A stretch of 64,000 nt of DNA, taken from positions 173,067 to 237,066 of the forward strand of contig ML977036.1 of NCBI GenBank assembly GCA_010015675.1. The letters are read 5' to 3'. The notes under the pieces are model-generated. The model saw nothing but the letters and a program-made list of their open reading frames with translations, searched no databases and was not told where the DNA came from. Source of the stretch: Byssothecium circinans (lineage: Eukaryota; Ascomycota; Dothideomycetes; Pleosporales; Massarinaceae). The position numbers and the translations under genes were made by a program. Within the stretch, counting starts at the first letter, position 1. Every line of letters begins with the position of its first letter. Below are positions 30,276-40,044 of the stretch, piece by piece.

Positions 30276-32249
30276 TCACAGCATACTCTTCCGCTTTATC
30301 CATTCCCCCGCCTCCACCCGCCCACACACCTCCTTCAAGACCTCCCCCGCCCACTCAAAGTCCCCCAACTCCAGATAAACCTGCCCGCTCATCCTCACCC
30401 ACCACTGCCCCCCGTAGAACATAGCCGCCATAAACGTCTTGTATTCCCCCGCAAGCGTCCCAGCAATCCAATTCCTCACCTCGATCCCCACAAAATCCCG
30501 CTCAATCCCCGCCTCTCCGCCTCTTTCGTGAAGCGCCGCCACGTCAAGCGGAAGCCGCACATTGGCCATGCAGCATTGCGTCAACGTCCCCGCCCTGTTA
30601 TCCATGATTTCCGTCCCCAATATCTCGGCCACGCGCTGCGTACCCAGCCGACTCAGCGTCTGTGCGTAGTTGAGGATAACCGTCTCCCCGCCGAGGCGTT
30701 CGCGCCATCTGATGGCTTCCGGGACGCACAGATACGGCGCGCCGTCCACGGTCCCGACGAACTCGAAGTTGAGCTCGAAGTCGGATTTCGGCGTGCTGGA
30801 CGGCGGAAGTGGGCTGAAGAGTTTGATTCCTCCCCCGGCGGGCGCGGGGACGAAGCCGTGGGATGTGGGGAGCGTGGAACGGATCATGTGCTGGTTGCGG
30901 AGCGGGACGTGGAACTACAAAAGCAAAGCAAACATGTTAGTTTGATACCGATGATTGATTACACTTTACATAGATAGATCAGTTCCGGCGATGTTTTCGG
31001 GCTCAGATGTGTCGAGTCCGTACGGTAGGTAGGTAGGTAGGTAAGGAGGGGAGATCGGAGTAGCGACTTACAATGGCACAGCCTCGTGGGACATGAAGCC
31101 ACCTGGAAAGTTCCAAAAAGTCAGTCTGCAGCTTTTTATGTGTGCCGATATGCGCACGAGCGGCTTACTTGTGACAATTGCTGACGAAGAAATCCGCATC
31201 CAGCGTGCGGAGATCTAAATCCACATGCCCAACGCCATGCGCGCCATCGATACAACTCAGCACGCCCAACTCCCTACACGCCTGGGTGAGACGCTCAAAT
31301 GGCATCCGCACGCCCGGCATACTGACCACGGTATCAAATACGGCTACTTTGACCTTCCCGCCCGCGGCTTCGACTTGTTTGACTTTGGCGCCGAAGGCGG
31401 AGAGCAGCCAGTCGTCTTCTACGGGGAGAGTGTATTCGATTTTTGTGGCTGAGGCGGGTGTGGTTTCCGTTATATACGCGATGGTTTTCTCGCAGGCGCC
31501 GTAGATGATGCTGAAGTAGAGGATGTGGTCGCCGGGCTCGTAGATGAGGGCGCGGAGGACGGTGTTGACGCCGGTTGTCGCGTTGGGGACGAAGACTAGC
31601 TCTTGGATGGGGGCGTTGAGTAACTAGGCAGGTATGTGAGTTGATGGGTGAGTGTAATGAGGAGAGGCGAGGAGAGGGGAAAGGGTACTTTTGATATTGC
31701 TTCTCGTGACTCGTCGAGGAGCTTGGGGTATGTGTAGCGGATGAATTCGTCGGGGCGCGATTCGGCTTGGTCTTGGAAAGAGCGGAGGGCGTTGCGGATG
31801 GCGAGGGGGTAGGTACCGAAGGAGCCTTGGACGGTTAGTAGGGAGGTAGGTGTGAAGAGGGTGAAGAGGGTGAAGAGGTAAATTAGAGGAACGGGGTACG
31901 TTATAGGAAACAAATAGAATCTGGGCTTGAAAATCTTGCCGAAAGCAATAGAAATCAAGCCTCTTTTCGCAAGATGCGATGAGCCACTAATCCAGAATGC
32001 TGTTGAAACTGGAGATATTCGAACCATATTTGATATTGGTGGAAAGGAAAAATCGATGGAAAGACTGAGGAATAATGCCCCACGTAAACGCAAAGAAACA
32101 GCGAACGCCAACGATGAATGGATGGAAGCAATCTTACCATGGTTCAAGTTCCTCCATTTCGTATCCATCAAGAACTCCTTCCGCAGCTCTTTTCCAAACT
32201 TCACCCCGTCCTTCGTCCTGACGTCCAAAGCCTTCGTTTCGTTTGTCAT
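30276..32249 (-). CDS. Class V PLP-dependent aminotransferase (isopenicillin N epimerase-like)
   Basis: Exons 32249-32138, 31825-31689, 31623-31169, 31102-31072 and 30914-30276 join in frame to 457 residues; an ATG at 32273 would add 8. The N-terminus gives NLNHGSFGTYP (family start motif), then [40 protein letters not shown] (PLP phosphate region), and [36 protein letters not shown]. In that last segment D-x-A-H holds the cofactor and the Lys of CHKW is the Schiff-base residue. The family includes isopenicillin N epimerase-like and cysteine desulphurase-like enzymes; the substrate cannot be read from sequence. Intron 1 is long for this genome (31826-32137, 312 nt) and contains a GTGAAGAGG triplet repeat. 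Exon 4 is only 31 nt, but both its junctions are in phase and it supplies the residues after the PLP lysine. Confidence 0.9.
31025..31043. repeat. GGTA microsatellite in an intron
   Basis: Four to five tandem copies of GGTA (minus strand TACC) lie inside intron 4 of the aminotransferase gene. Confidence 0.8.
31852..31878. repeat. Three tandem copies of GTGAAGAGG in an intron
   Basis: A perfect 9-bp triplicate lies in the long intron 1 of the aminotransferase gene, near its 3' splice site on the minus strand, where it forms a CCTCTTCAC pyrimidine-rich tract. Confidence 0.85.
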
Positions 32250-32933
32250 GATTGGCACAATCGTACTCTTCAATGTTCGGGCCTCTGCTCTGGAAGATGA
32301 GAAATGACCGACGAAAGTATGGACAACAAGAGGCAGATATATATCTCAATGAAGACAAAACGGTGAGTCAATTCATCCATTGGCGCCAAGTGCATGTAGA
32401 GAGGATACGGAAGAGTCACGCCCTTCGACATCTGCATGTGGCTTCCCCTCTAGATAGTCCACGACCAATCATATCATCCCATTCCAACATCCGCGTTAGC
32501 GCGTGGGCCCCCCGAAATTGCATACCGTAAATTTCTGCCGTAGAATGATGGCTTGCGCATCTCACGCCGCGAAAAAGAATGCGATGATGCGACGGAGGAG
32601 GCTAGAGGGTTTTTTTGGAACCAAGTGAATTGGATTATGTATGGAAAATGCGCCGGCGGCACAACGGAGATTTATTCTTAGTTTGTGAATCTGGAGTCTG
32701 AACAGAGGGAGGACGATAGTTGCACGTGTGTGCATGTAACCAATGCTTTCAATTGAGGATGCTGTAGGTAATTCACTGTAGACAAACGTTTGCACCGTCG
32801 CTGATCAGACCATGCAGCAGGTCGCCCAACTACAGAGCCTCCAATACCGAAGATCCAGAGATCCAGCCGCTTTACTATTGAACCGATCAAATATACCACA
32901 CGACATCTCACGGTGGTAGGCATTCAAGGGCGT
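32250..32933. other. Intergenic region
   Basis: Promoter of the aminotransferase gene on the left and 3' flank of the small secreted protein gene on the right. No gene supported. Confidence 0.5.
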
Positions 32934-33419
32934 CTAGGCCCACTTCGGCTGGCAGTTGTCGAACCCTTTGTCCGCGCACTTCTCCTTGCACTAACTTGAG
33001 TTATTATATCGCCGCCATAATGTTAGTGGGGAAGACCACTTACCTGGGGGAACTTGCGGCAGACGTAGGCATTGCAAATGTCGGCGCAGTGCTCGATACC
33101 GGGCGCCATGTCGTTGCCGTACTAGGAACGCTTGTTAGTTGGGGTCGTCGGGAAGTCATGGGTTAAAAGATTGGATACACTCTGCAGTTTATAGGGTTGG
33201 GACTGTCCCCAAGCCTGAGCTGTAGCTGTACTTGCTCGCGGCGGCACTCACCTTCATGCAAATGTCCAGATGCTCAGTGCAGTCGTGACAGACTTCGGCG
33301 TTGTCGCGACGGACGATAATCTTGTCCAAGGCTTTGTCGAAGACCTTGAGGTCCGTAGTCGGAACGGCAAAGGCGGTGCTGGCCAGGACGGTGAGTACTG
33401 TGGCGAGAAGGATCCTCAT
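32934..33419 (-). CDS. Small secreted cysteine-rich protein with dibasic pro-site
   Basis: Exons 33419-33252, 33121-33044 and 32990-32934 join in frame to 100 residues. Signal peptide MRILLATVLTVLASTAFA (1-18), a short pro-region ending VRR (about 36-38, a possible Kex2 site), then a compact Cys-rich domain: EVCHDC, DICMK, EHCADIC, YVC, QCKEKC and DNC, nine cysteines in about 55 residues. The length and spacing recall small secreted effector or antimicrobial-type proteins of plant-associated fungi; I do not recognise a named family. Introns 33251-33122 (130 nt, GTGAGT donor) and 33043-32991 (53 nt) are each confirmed by phase and by exons rich in Cys. Confidence 0.8.
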
Positions 33420-34268
33420 GGTGGAGCAGACGTTGTTGGAGGGAAGATGTTGGAGATGTGTGTGAAGGCCAAGGGCCGACAGGCAGGTTGGTGATAGTAA
33501 GGAGCGTGGGTGTGGAAAGGCTGTGTGAATAGGAAGTTGATGCTGATGGTTGTATGGTGTGTGTTGCAGAAGAGAGGAGAGCAACGAACGGCCAGCAGAT
33601 GACATGCAGGCCGTTGGTTACCGAGATTGCTCGTACAACGGGGCAGGAGCGAATATCACGAAGTTGCCGTCTGTTGAGGTCATTGAGGTCATGGGGAAGC
33701 CGTGGTCTGACAATGGAAAGAGCTCATTCACGCATAGGCAGCTGTCGTGCACAAACGCTCTGGTCACCGACATTAGCGCGCGCGTGTCACGCACGTTGTT
33801 CTAGAAGAGTTTGAGTGAGTAGCCTAAGCCATGACCATCCATGAGGGCAGATGCTGATTGATGTGCTAAGTGACACCAAAGCCGGCTACACATGGTACAA
33901 ACGGATCCATGGATAATGCACTGGCCTGTGACTCGCACAGGTCGCTCACATGGATTGTAGAGCCTACCATTCCACAAAGTGCCTCGAGTGCTTCACCATC
34001 TCTGTGCTCTTCACATTCTTTGGCAGACGTGGAAGTACGAGAGCGGAAAACTGGATCGTGTTGGTGGTCTGCATCAGACCCTTTCTTTGCATACTATCCG
34101 ACAACAAGAAAACATCATGGCAAGACAAATTCCAAGTGTCCCATACGTGAAGAGTGTTGATACGGTCTGGAAAGATACACCAGACTTCACCCCGAGCGCC
34201 CTGCATATTTAGCATTGCCTAGAAGAATCGTCCACTCTTACAGCGAGTAGTACCGCAACTGACTCGAA
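33420..34268. other. Divergent intergenic region
   Basis: Promoters of the secreted Cys-rich gene (minus) and the F-box gene (plus). The open frames here (33550-33814, 33870-34215) have no recognisable content. Confidence 0.5.
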
Positions 34269-35594
34269 ATGGACAGACTGCCACAGGAGCTTGTCGACGA
34301 AATACTCGCATATCTCACCGATTCCGAACATCCCCTCACGGAGCGCTTCGCCAACGTCACCCACTCCTCCCAAGAGTCCATCCTCTCCGCACGCCAAGTA
34401 TGCCGCTGCTTTCGCGATTCCAAAACGCTCGACGATAGCTTCATTACCTTACTCGAGGAGACGCCCCTGTTCCGGGTCAGTTGGGGAATGCCAACACTGG
34501 AGGCTCTTTCTAAGTCGCCGTATGCAGTCTCCATGACCATGCTCTCGATTTCCGGCATCACCATGTTTCCAGAACCGGACGCTGGATTATGGGACTACAG
34601 GTTTCAAAGTTACCTGACAGATCTTCTTACGCAATTTACCAAGGTGAAGCACTTGAGATTTTATCCGGTTACTCCAAGCAGTCTCCGACAGTCCTCACCG
34701 GATGCAGCGAAGTTCCCACGCAACGCACTCTTAAACTTCCTAGACTTTCCCCGCGGTCCAGACAACGAGGTCTTGATCACAAAAGGCGAGCCGCAGTACG
34801 GTGACCTCCATGTGTTTCCTTGTGTGGAACGCGCTTTTCGACGAGCCGGCATCGAGCTCGATACCTTGAGCATGCCATTATTTGGCAATCGATCTTTCTA
34901 CTGCAGTATGGATCCCATGAGTGCACATTGGTCGCAGAGTCTGACCCGGCTGTCGGTCAACATGGCCGAGCGTGATTTCTCGTTCATCGTCGATCGGAGA
35001 TTCTTCGATTTACAGAACTTGGAGGCCCTTGAAATTGCCTTCTCTCGACGTCCGGGAACATCATTTGGTCACTCTCAGCCTGTTTTAAGCGATCGAGTGA
35101 AGAGCGAGGGGATGACGTTACCGCGACTACGGGACTTTAGACTTATGACGGATAACTGGCATTCGTTTGACGAGACTGAGTTTGTAAACGCGGTATCAAC
35201 CTTCCCCAACCTCAAGTCCCTAGGATTAGCGTACATCATGCTAAGACTTGGGTTGTGGTGGGGTCTCCTCTCTCGATTGAAGCGTCAGCATTTGGACAGG
35301 ATCTGGCTTCTCGATCCGAAATACGTGTCCATGGAACCGTTGACCGAGCAAGTCTTCACATGGAAATTCACAGGCACAGGTCGCACTGCACAGCACGGTT
35401 GGGATGTGTCAGATATGGCGGGCGAGGTTCGCCTCATTCAGATAGATGACTGTATATGGCACAAGCACTATCACAGTCCTGCGGCCTATTGTGAATTTGA
35501 GTATCCGGGCTTCGAGGTCTTTGAGGAGGGAGGGGAGGAGCGGTTGGATGTGTGGCGTGGTGAGAGGGAGACGAATAGTTTAATTCCATATTAA
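34269..35594 (+). CDS. F-box protein
   Basis: 441 residues in one exon. The N-terminus MDRLPQELVDEILAYL is a clear F-box start, followed by SARQVCRCFRDSKTL, so the protein should bind Skp1 and act as substrate receptor of an SCF ubiquitin ligase. The remainder has no WD40 or kelch pattern; it contains weak leucine-rich segments (FFDLQNLEALEIAF, FPNLKSLGLAYI) as in many fungal F-box/LRR-like proteins. The substrate is unknown. The gene converges on Eaf7 with 104 bp between stop codons. Confidence 0.88.
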   Translation: MDRLPQELVDEILAYLTDSEHPLTERFANVTHSSQESILSARQVCRCFRDSKTLDDSFITLLEETPLFRVSWGMPTLEALSKSPYAVSMTMLSISGITMFPEPDAGLWDYRFQSYLTDLLTQFTKVKHLRFYPVTPSSLRQSSPDAAKFPRNALLNFLDFPRGPDNEVLITKGEPQYGDLHVFPCVERAFRRAGIELDTLSMPLFGNRSFYCSMDPMSAHWSQSLTRLSVNMAERDFSFIVDRRFFDLQNLEALEIAFSRRPGTSFGHSQPVLSDRVKSEGMTLPRLRDFRLMTDNWHSFDETEFVNAVSTFPNLKSLGLAYIMLRLGLWWGLLSRLKRQHLDRIWLLDPKYVSMEPLTEQVFTWKFTGTGRTAQHGWDVSDMAGEVRLIQIDDCIWHKHYHSPAAYCEFEYPGFEVFEEGGEERLDVWRGERETNSLIPY

Positions 35595-35698
35595 TGTAAC
35601 CGGGGTATCATGTTGGGCCGTGCTACTGTACATGTACGCACACGGCACCTGCAGTGATGATTTCCTGTTGGATAGTGCGCTGTGGAGACTTTGATGCA

Positions 35699-36529
35699 TC
35701 ATCTCTTCCGTGTCCGCTTCGGCGCTGGTCGCGCTTTGCCAGTACTACGAGCCGTCCGCCGTGTGCTCGGACCTGTGTTGTCTTCTTCCGACTCGGGGCT
35801 AGATTCATCCTCATCATCTTCATCCTCACCTTCTTCGGAATCTGATGCGGCAGACTGTGCCTTACTGTTCTTCGCAGTACTTTGTCCCTTTGCCCCCTTG
35901 CCACTCTTGGTCGCCGCAGCCCTACTCGCTCGTGTTGGCTTGGACTTCTTCGGCGTAGGTGTCGCTTCGGCCACGCTCTCCGCTTTTCGCGAAAGTAGGC
36001 CATGTGGGTTGTCTTTGAGGAGCCCAAAATCTGGCACAAAGAGTGCCTTGTCGTCTTCAGTTGGAATGAGCGGTGGAGAGGAGCTGGCAGCGGATCTGGG
36101 GCCGTGGAAGCGGCACTGCCACATCATCTCGCCGTACTCGTCTTCGGGGAGCTCGAAACTTGGCATGTTGGCTGCATCGTCGGGATCGAGGGGGTCTGGT
36201 TCTTCCCCAAAGGCGTTTGCATATTCGCGCTCGTCCAGGGCGCGCAGGTCGTAGAGCTTTTCAATCTTGCGCCAGATGCCGGGGATGCGCGTGTGCGGTG
36301 CGTCGTCTCCCGCAAAGCCATGCGAGCGCATATTGCCATGGATACTAACCATGCGGAAGTGCTTGTGCATGCCCGTCGGCTTCCACCTCACCATGGTCTT
36401 GAGCAGCTGTATCTCCTGGTCGTCGGTCCATGGGTCGTTGAAGAGGTCGTGGTCTTGTGTGCCGGTTGTCTGCGCGTCGGCGAGGGGGGTCGATGCCGCG
36501 CTGGCTTTTGCTTTCTTGCGCGGAGGCAT
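35699..36529 (-). CDS. EAF7: NuA4 histone acetyltransferase subunit Eaf7 (CT20/MRGBP family)
   Basis: 276 residues from the ATG at 36529 (MPPRKKAKASA); the frame is open upstream but only chance sequence is added. The CT20 domain is clear: WTDDQEIQLLKTMVRWKPTGMHKHFRMVSI, then HTRIPGIWRKIEKLYDLRALDERE. The C-terminal half is lysine/alanine- and then acidic-rich, ending in a basic tail (RPAPKRTRKR) likely to contact chromatin or act as nuclear signal. Eaf7 forms the Eaf5/7/3 module of the NuA4 complex. It is divergent from the gamma-tubulin complex gene, with 193 bp between start codons. Confidence 0.92.
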   Translation of the reverse strand: MPPRKKAKASAASTPLADAQTTGTQDHDLFNDPWTDDQEIQLLKTMVRWKPTGMHKHFRMVSIHGNMRSHGFAGDDAPHTRIPGIWRKIEKLYDLRALDEREYANAFGEEPDPLDPDDAANMPSFELPEDEYGEMMWQCRFHGPRSAASSSPPLIPTEDDKALFVPDFGLLKDNPHGLLSRKAESVAEATPTPKKSKPTRASRAAATKSGKGAKGQSTAKNSKAQSAASDSEEGEDEDDEDESSPESEEDNTGPSTRRTARSTGKARPAPKRTRKR

Positions 36530-36722
36530 TGCTGGTACGATGTGAAGAATGCGCGTGGGGGTGGAAAGTTGATTGCAGTATGAATGTGGGTGGAGAGAAG
36601 ATGTTGAGTGTGAAGTACACAAGCAGTGCAGGGGTCTCATAGGGCTGCAGTTGGCGTCATGCCGCGGCCCCTCCAAACATCCATACATTTGAGTTGCCAG
36701 CCAGTCCACACTCCACAGCGCA

Positions 36723-39508
36723 ATGGACGCGGAAGACCCATACGATGCCTTTGCGAGCGATCACTTGTGGAAGTCGTCTTCCTTCTTCGAAGATGCTGCC
36801 ACTTTTGAATCCTCGTTATTCGTGTCACTACAGCTAGACGGTGGGTTCGGCGCGTCGCCTTTTCTCGCGTCACAGACGTCTGACCGCGTCCAGTTCCATC
36901 TATCAAATTCGACCACCCGTATGCGCCCAAAGAGATATTGGACAAAGAGCTCCGGCTCCCAGATATTGACGCGTTTGAATTCGGTCCACTCCCAGAAGAT
37001 AGTTTCGACGACTCGTACGTCTCGCTCCTCACCCCGACGACCGAACCAGAAGGGGAGGATATCTGGCACGTCGCATTTGAACTAGGGCCGGCGAACAAGG
37101 AAACCACTTTCTTCACATGGGAAAGTTTTGAAAATGCTGGGTGCAAGGAGCGTCAGACACCATACATCACCGAGTCCGGTCCGCAACTGTTCGATGCTGC
37201 CCTAGTAAAAGATGAAGAAAAGACACCTGCCGGGAAGATGCTGAAAACCAATGTGCTCTTGGAGTCTTTGTGGAACCTTGGACTTGGCCGCTCATCCATC
37301 TTGTTCTCCTTCAACTCGAAATTGCTGTCGTTCGAGCCTACTATTCCCAATGGAAGGGCTTCAGGTCTCAGTCTCCGGGTCGCGCAGAGTGTCATCACTC
37401 AATTCATCCATACTGGAAACACTTTCTTATACCTACGCTCGTTCATAGAACGCACATTTTCATCCGCTACGTCTATACCAGCACGGGTGGCTTTGGCAAC
37501 GTCGGTTTCCAGCATTCTGTCCATTTTCGAGGACCATCTAGGGCGGCACTCTGGGAAGATCAGGTCGCTGCTGCAACTGCAAAGCCTGTTTGAGAGGCCC
37601 CGGAAGATTCTCGACTACATTGCTCGCACAGTCGATGCGGTGAAGCACGCCGACTCCAACGAACAACTGTCGTCAATCATACACCACCGTGTCCTGGAGA
37701 TCGAAGAGGGTGATGAGTACGTTCGCCAACTGTCGTGCGAAATCCTTCGCCGCGTATCGAAACCTACCCTGGATCTTCTAGGCGAATGGATCGGCATCCA
37801 GCAAGAGCAGCGAACCGTACCCTTTTCAAAGCGAGGCGCTTTTGTAGCAGTTGACGACAGCTCAGAAAGTGGGCCGCCAGAACACGTATATCGCCCTGAG
37901 ATGATGCCAAGATATATCTCTCCTGAGGACGGCAACACCATATTCGAGACCGGCAACAGCCTGCGCTTCTTAAAGCTGCATCATCCGAAGCACCCAATGG
38001 CATGTATGGACAAGTTCTCCGTTAAGCCTCCGGCCCTTCAGTGGGAGTTTGGCTGGCAAAATATTGAAAGCATATCCGAGAAGGCGAAAGCGTATGAGGA
38101 GCAGCTACGTGCCGCCATCTTAGGTATTTCAGAGGGCCGAGAATATGTACTACACACAGATTCTTTAGCCCCAGGAGAACCTGAGGAGGTCGACTTCCAG
38201 CAATACCTAGACCAGTCTGCTAAATCGTTCGATGGCCCACCCAAACAGCTTTTAGGGGAGTTGCCTGACGAGCTTCAGCTTCTCACCGAACAGATACTAA
38301 CAAAGTCCTCAACGACGGATTCCGTCACAGTGAATACATTTTCGCCGCCCCTTTCAATCACTTCGACCTTATCATTTCGGCCGCTACTCACTGCTCAAGC
38401 AAAGCTCGTAAACGCGACAACATTACGCTTGTTCTTTCGCTCCCATCAACTTTCTTTACACCTCGCGCTACAACGGCAGTATCAACTCCTAGGAGACGGT
38501 GTCTTTTCATCTCGACTGGCGTCGGCGCTCTTTGACCCCGATCGCGAGAGCGCTGAGCGTCACAAAGGCAAGATGCGCAGCGGAGTGCAAATGGGTCTCC
38601 AGCTGGGCTCTCGTGAGAGCTGGCCACCTGCAAGCTCGGAACTTCGTTTGGCGCTTATGGGTGTGTTGAGTGAGAGCTATTATTCTTCTGCGCTCTTCTA
38701 CTCCACACAAGAACAAGGTGCCAAGTCAAAGCTGCGGCGAGAGAACGATGAGCTACCTGGACAGCTCAACTTTGCCGTCCGCCAGCTTACCGAGCACGAG
38801 ATGGAAAAGGTCATGGATCCTTACGCGCTGTATGCAATTGACTTCCTGCGCATGCAGTATGTACCGCCGAGCCCGCTCAACCTCGTCATCACGTCGTCCG
38901 CTCTTGACAAGTACGACCACATTTTCAAGTTCTTGTTGCGACTCCTGCGTATCCTCTTCGTAGTGGCGCGTCTGCCACGCGAATATCCAGATATCGAATC
39001 GCGCTCCTTCAGAATGGAAGCCCACCATTTCGTCACCGCCCTCTCAACCTATATATTCCAAACCGGCATCGCCTCGCACTGGGATACCTTCAACGCCTAC
39101 GTAGACACACTCGAGCATCGTCTTTCGGCGGAAGACGCAGCCAACGAACTCGGCACACGCGTCATCGAAGGACTAGGCTCCCTCCGCGACGCGCACGATA
39201 AATGTCTCGACAGCATCCTCTTCTCGCTTCTTCTCCGCAAACGTCAGCGTAAAGTCATGGCGCTCATGGAAGAAATCTTCGAACTTATACTGCTGTTCGC
39301 GAAGAATCAGACGGATGCAAAGGTCGGACAGAGCGTGCATGACATGTATGCGGGGTTGAGAGGCAAGATCAGGGTTTTCCTGAGTGTGTGTAGACAGCTT
39401 ACGGGGAAGAAGGGTTATGGCAAGGGTAGAGGGACGGCGGAAGAGAATACATTGGAGAGGCTGGATGTGCTGTTGGAGATGAATGGATATTTTGCGGGTT
39501 CAGTTTGA
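36723..39508 (+). CDS. Gamma-tubulin complex component (Spc97/Spc98 family, GCP5/6-like)
   Basis: Exons 36723-36840 and 36894-39508 (intron 36841-36893, GTGGGT donor, CAG acceptor) give 910 residues. The join replaces a frame break and creates LQLDVPSIKFDHPYAP. The family pattern appears across the protein: LLESLWNLGLGRSSILFSF, RVAQSVITQFIHTGNTFLYLRSF (GRIP1-like region), PTLDLLGEWIGIQ, ISPEDGNTIFETGNSLRFLK and, in the C-terminal gamma-tubulin-binding part, YALYAIDFLRMQYVPPSPLNLVITSSALDKYDHIFKFLLRLLRI and MEAHHFVTALSTYIFQTGI. It should help nucleate microtubules at spindle pole bodies and septa. The early DLLGEWIG and TGKSLRFL-like segments point to GCP5/GCP6 rather than GCP2/3; that choice is moderate. 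Confidence 0.85.
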
Positions 39509-40044
39509 GGCGGAAAAGCAGCGTCCTGTTTGGGTGGGACCTTCACATCAGACTCGTGTTGTGGCTTGCGCATACGCGGGAAATAATCGCCTCTATCGCA
39601 GTCGTTTCTACGAACGGGCTATGGGGAACAGTAGACGTGGCTCTGCAAAGGATTTATCTGAATATCCTTTTACAATCGCCTACCAAAAGTGATTAGCCAC
39701 TCGGCGCCCTGAGCGTTACAGGGGTCATACACGTGATTTTAAAGTCGATACATAACTTAATCCAAAATTCTGGACGTGGACACCTTGAGATAGGGTAAAC
39801 TGTAAGGTTCGATGTAGCAAATTGCCCCGAGTCGGACTTAGCAACAGCGGTACTCGGGGAATTAACACTCCAAGCAGTGGTAAGCCAGTCTTTTGCCAGC
39901 TGAATATCTATGGCAGTCGCGATGGCCAGATGTCTTGGCGCTTGTCACCGCCTTTGATACGACGGGGCTTAGGGTTCAGCCGTGTCGCAGAAAATTGAAA
40001 CGATTCACGACCCCTCTCATCCAACGCGCTTACCTTCCTTCATC
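39509..40044. other. Intergenic region
   Basis: Short frames at 39483-39696 start inside the previous gene and are not supported. The right part is the promoter of the HET-domain gene. Confidence 0.5.
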
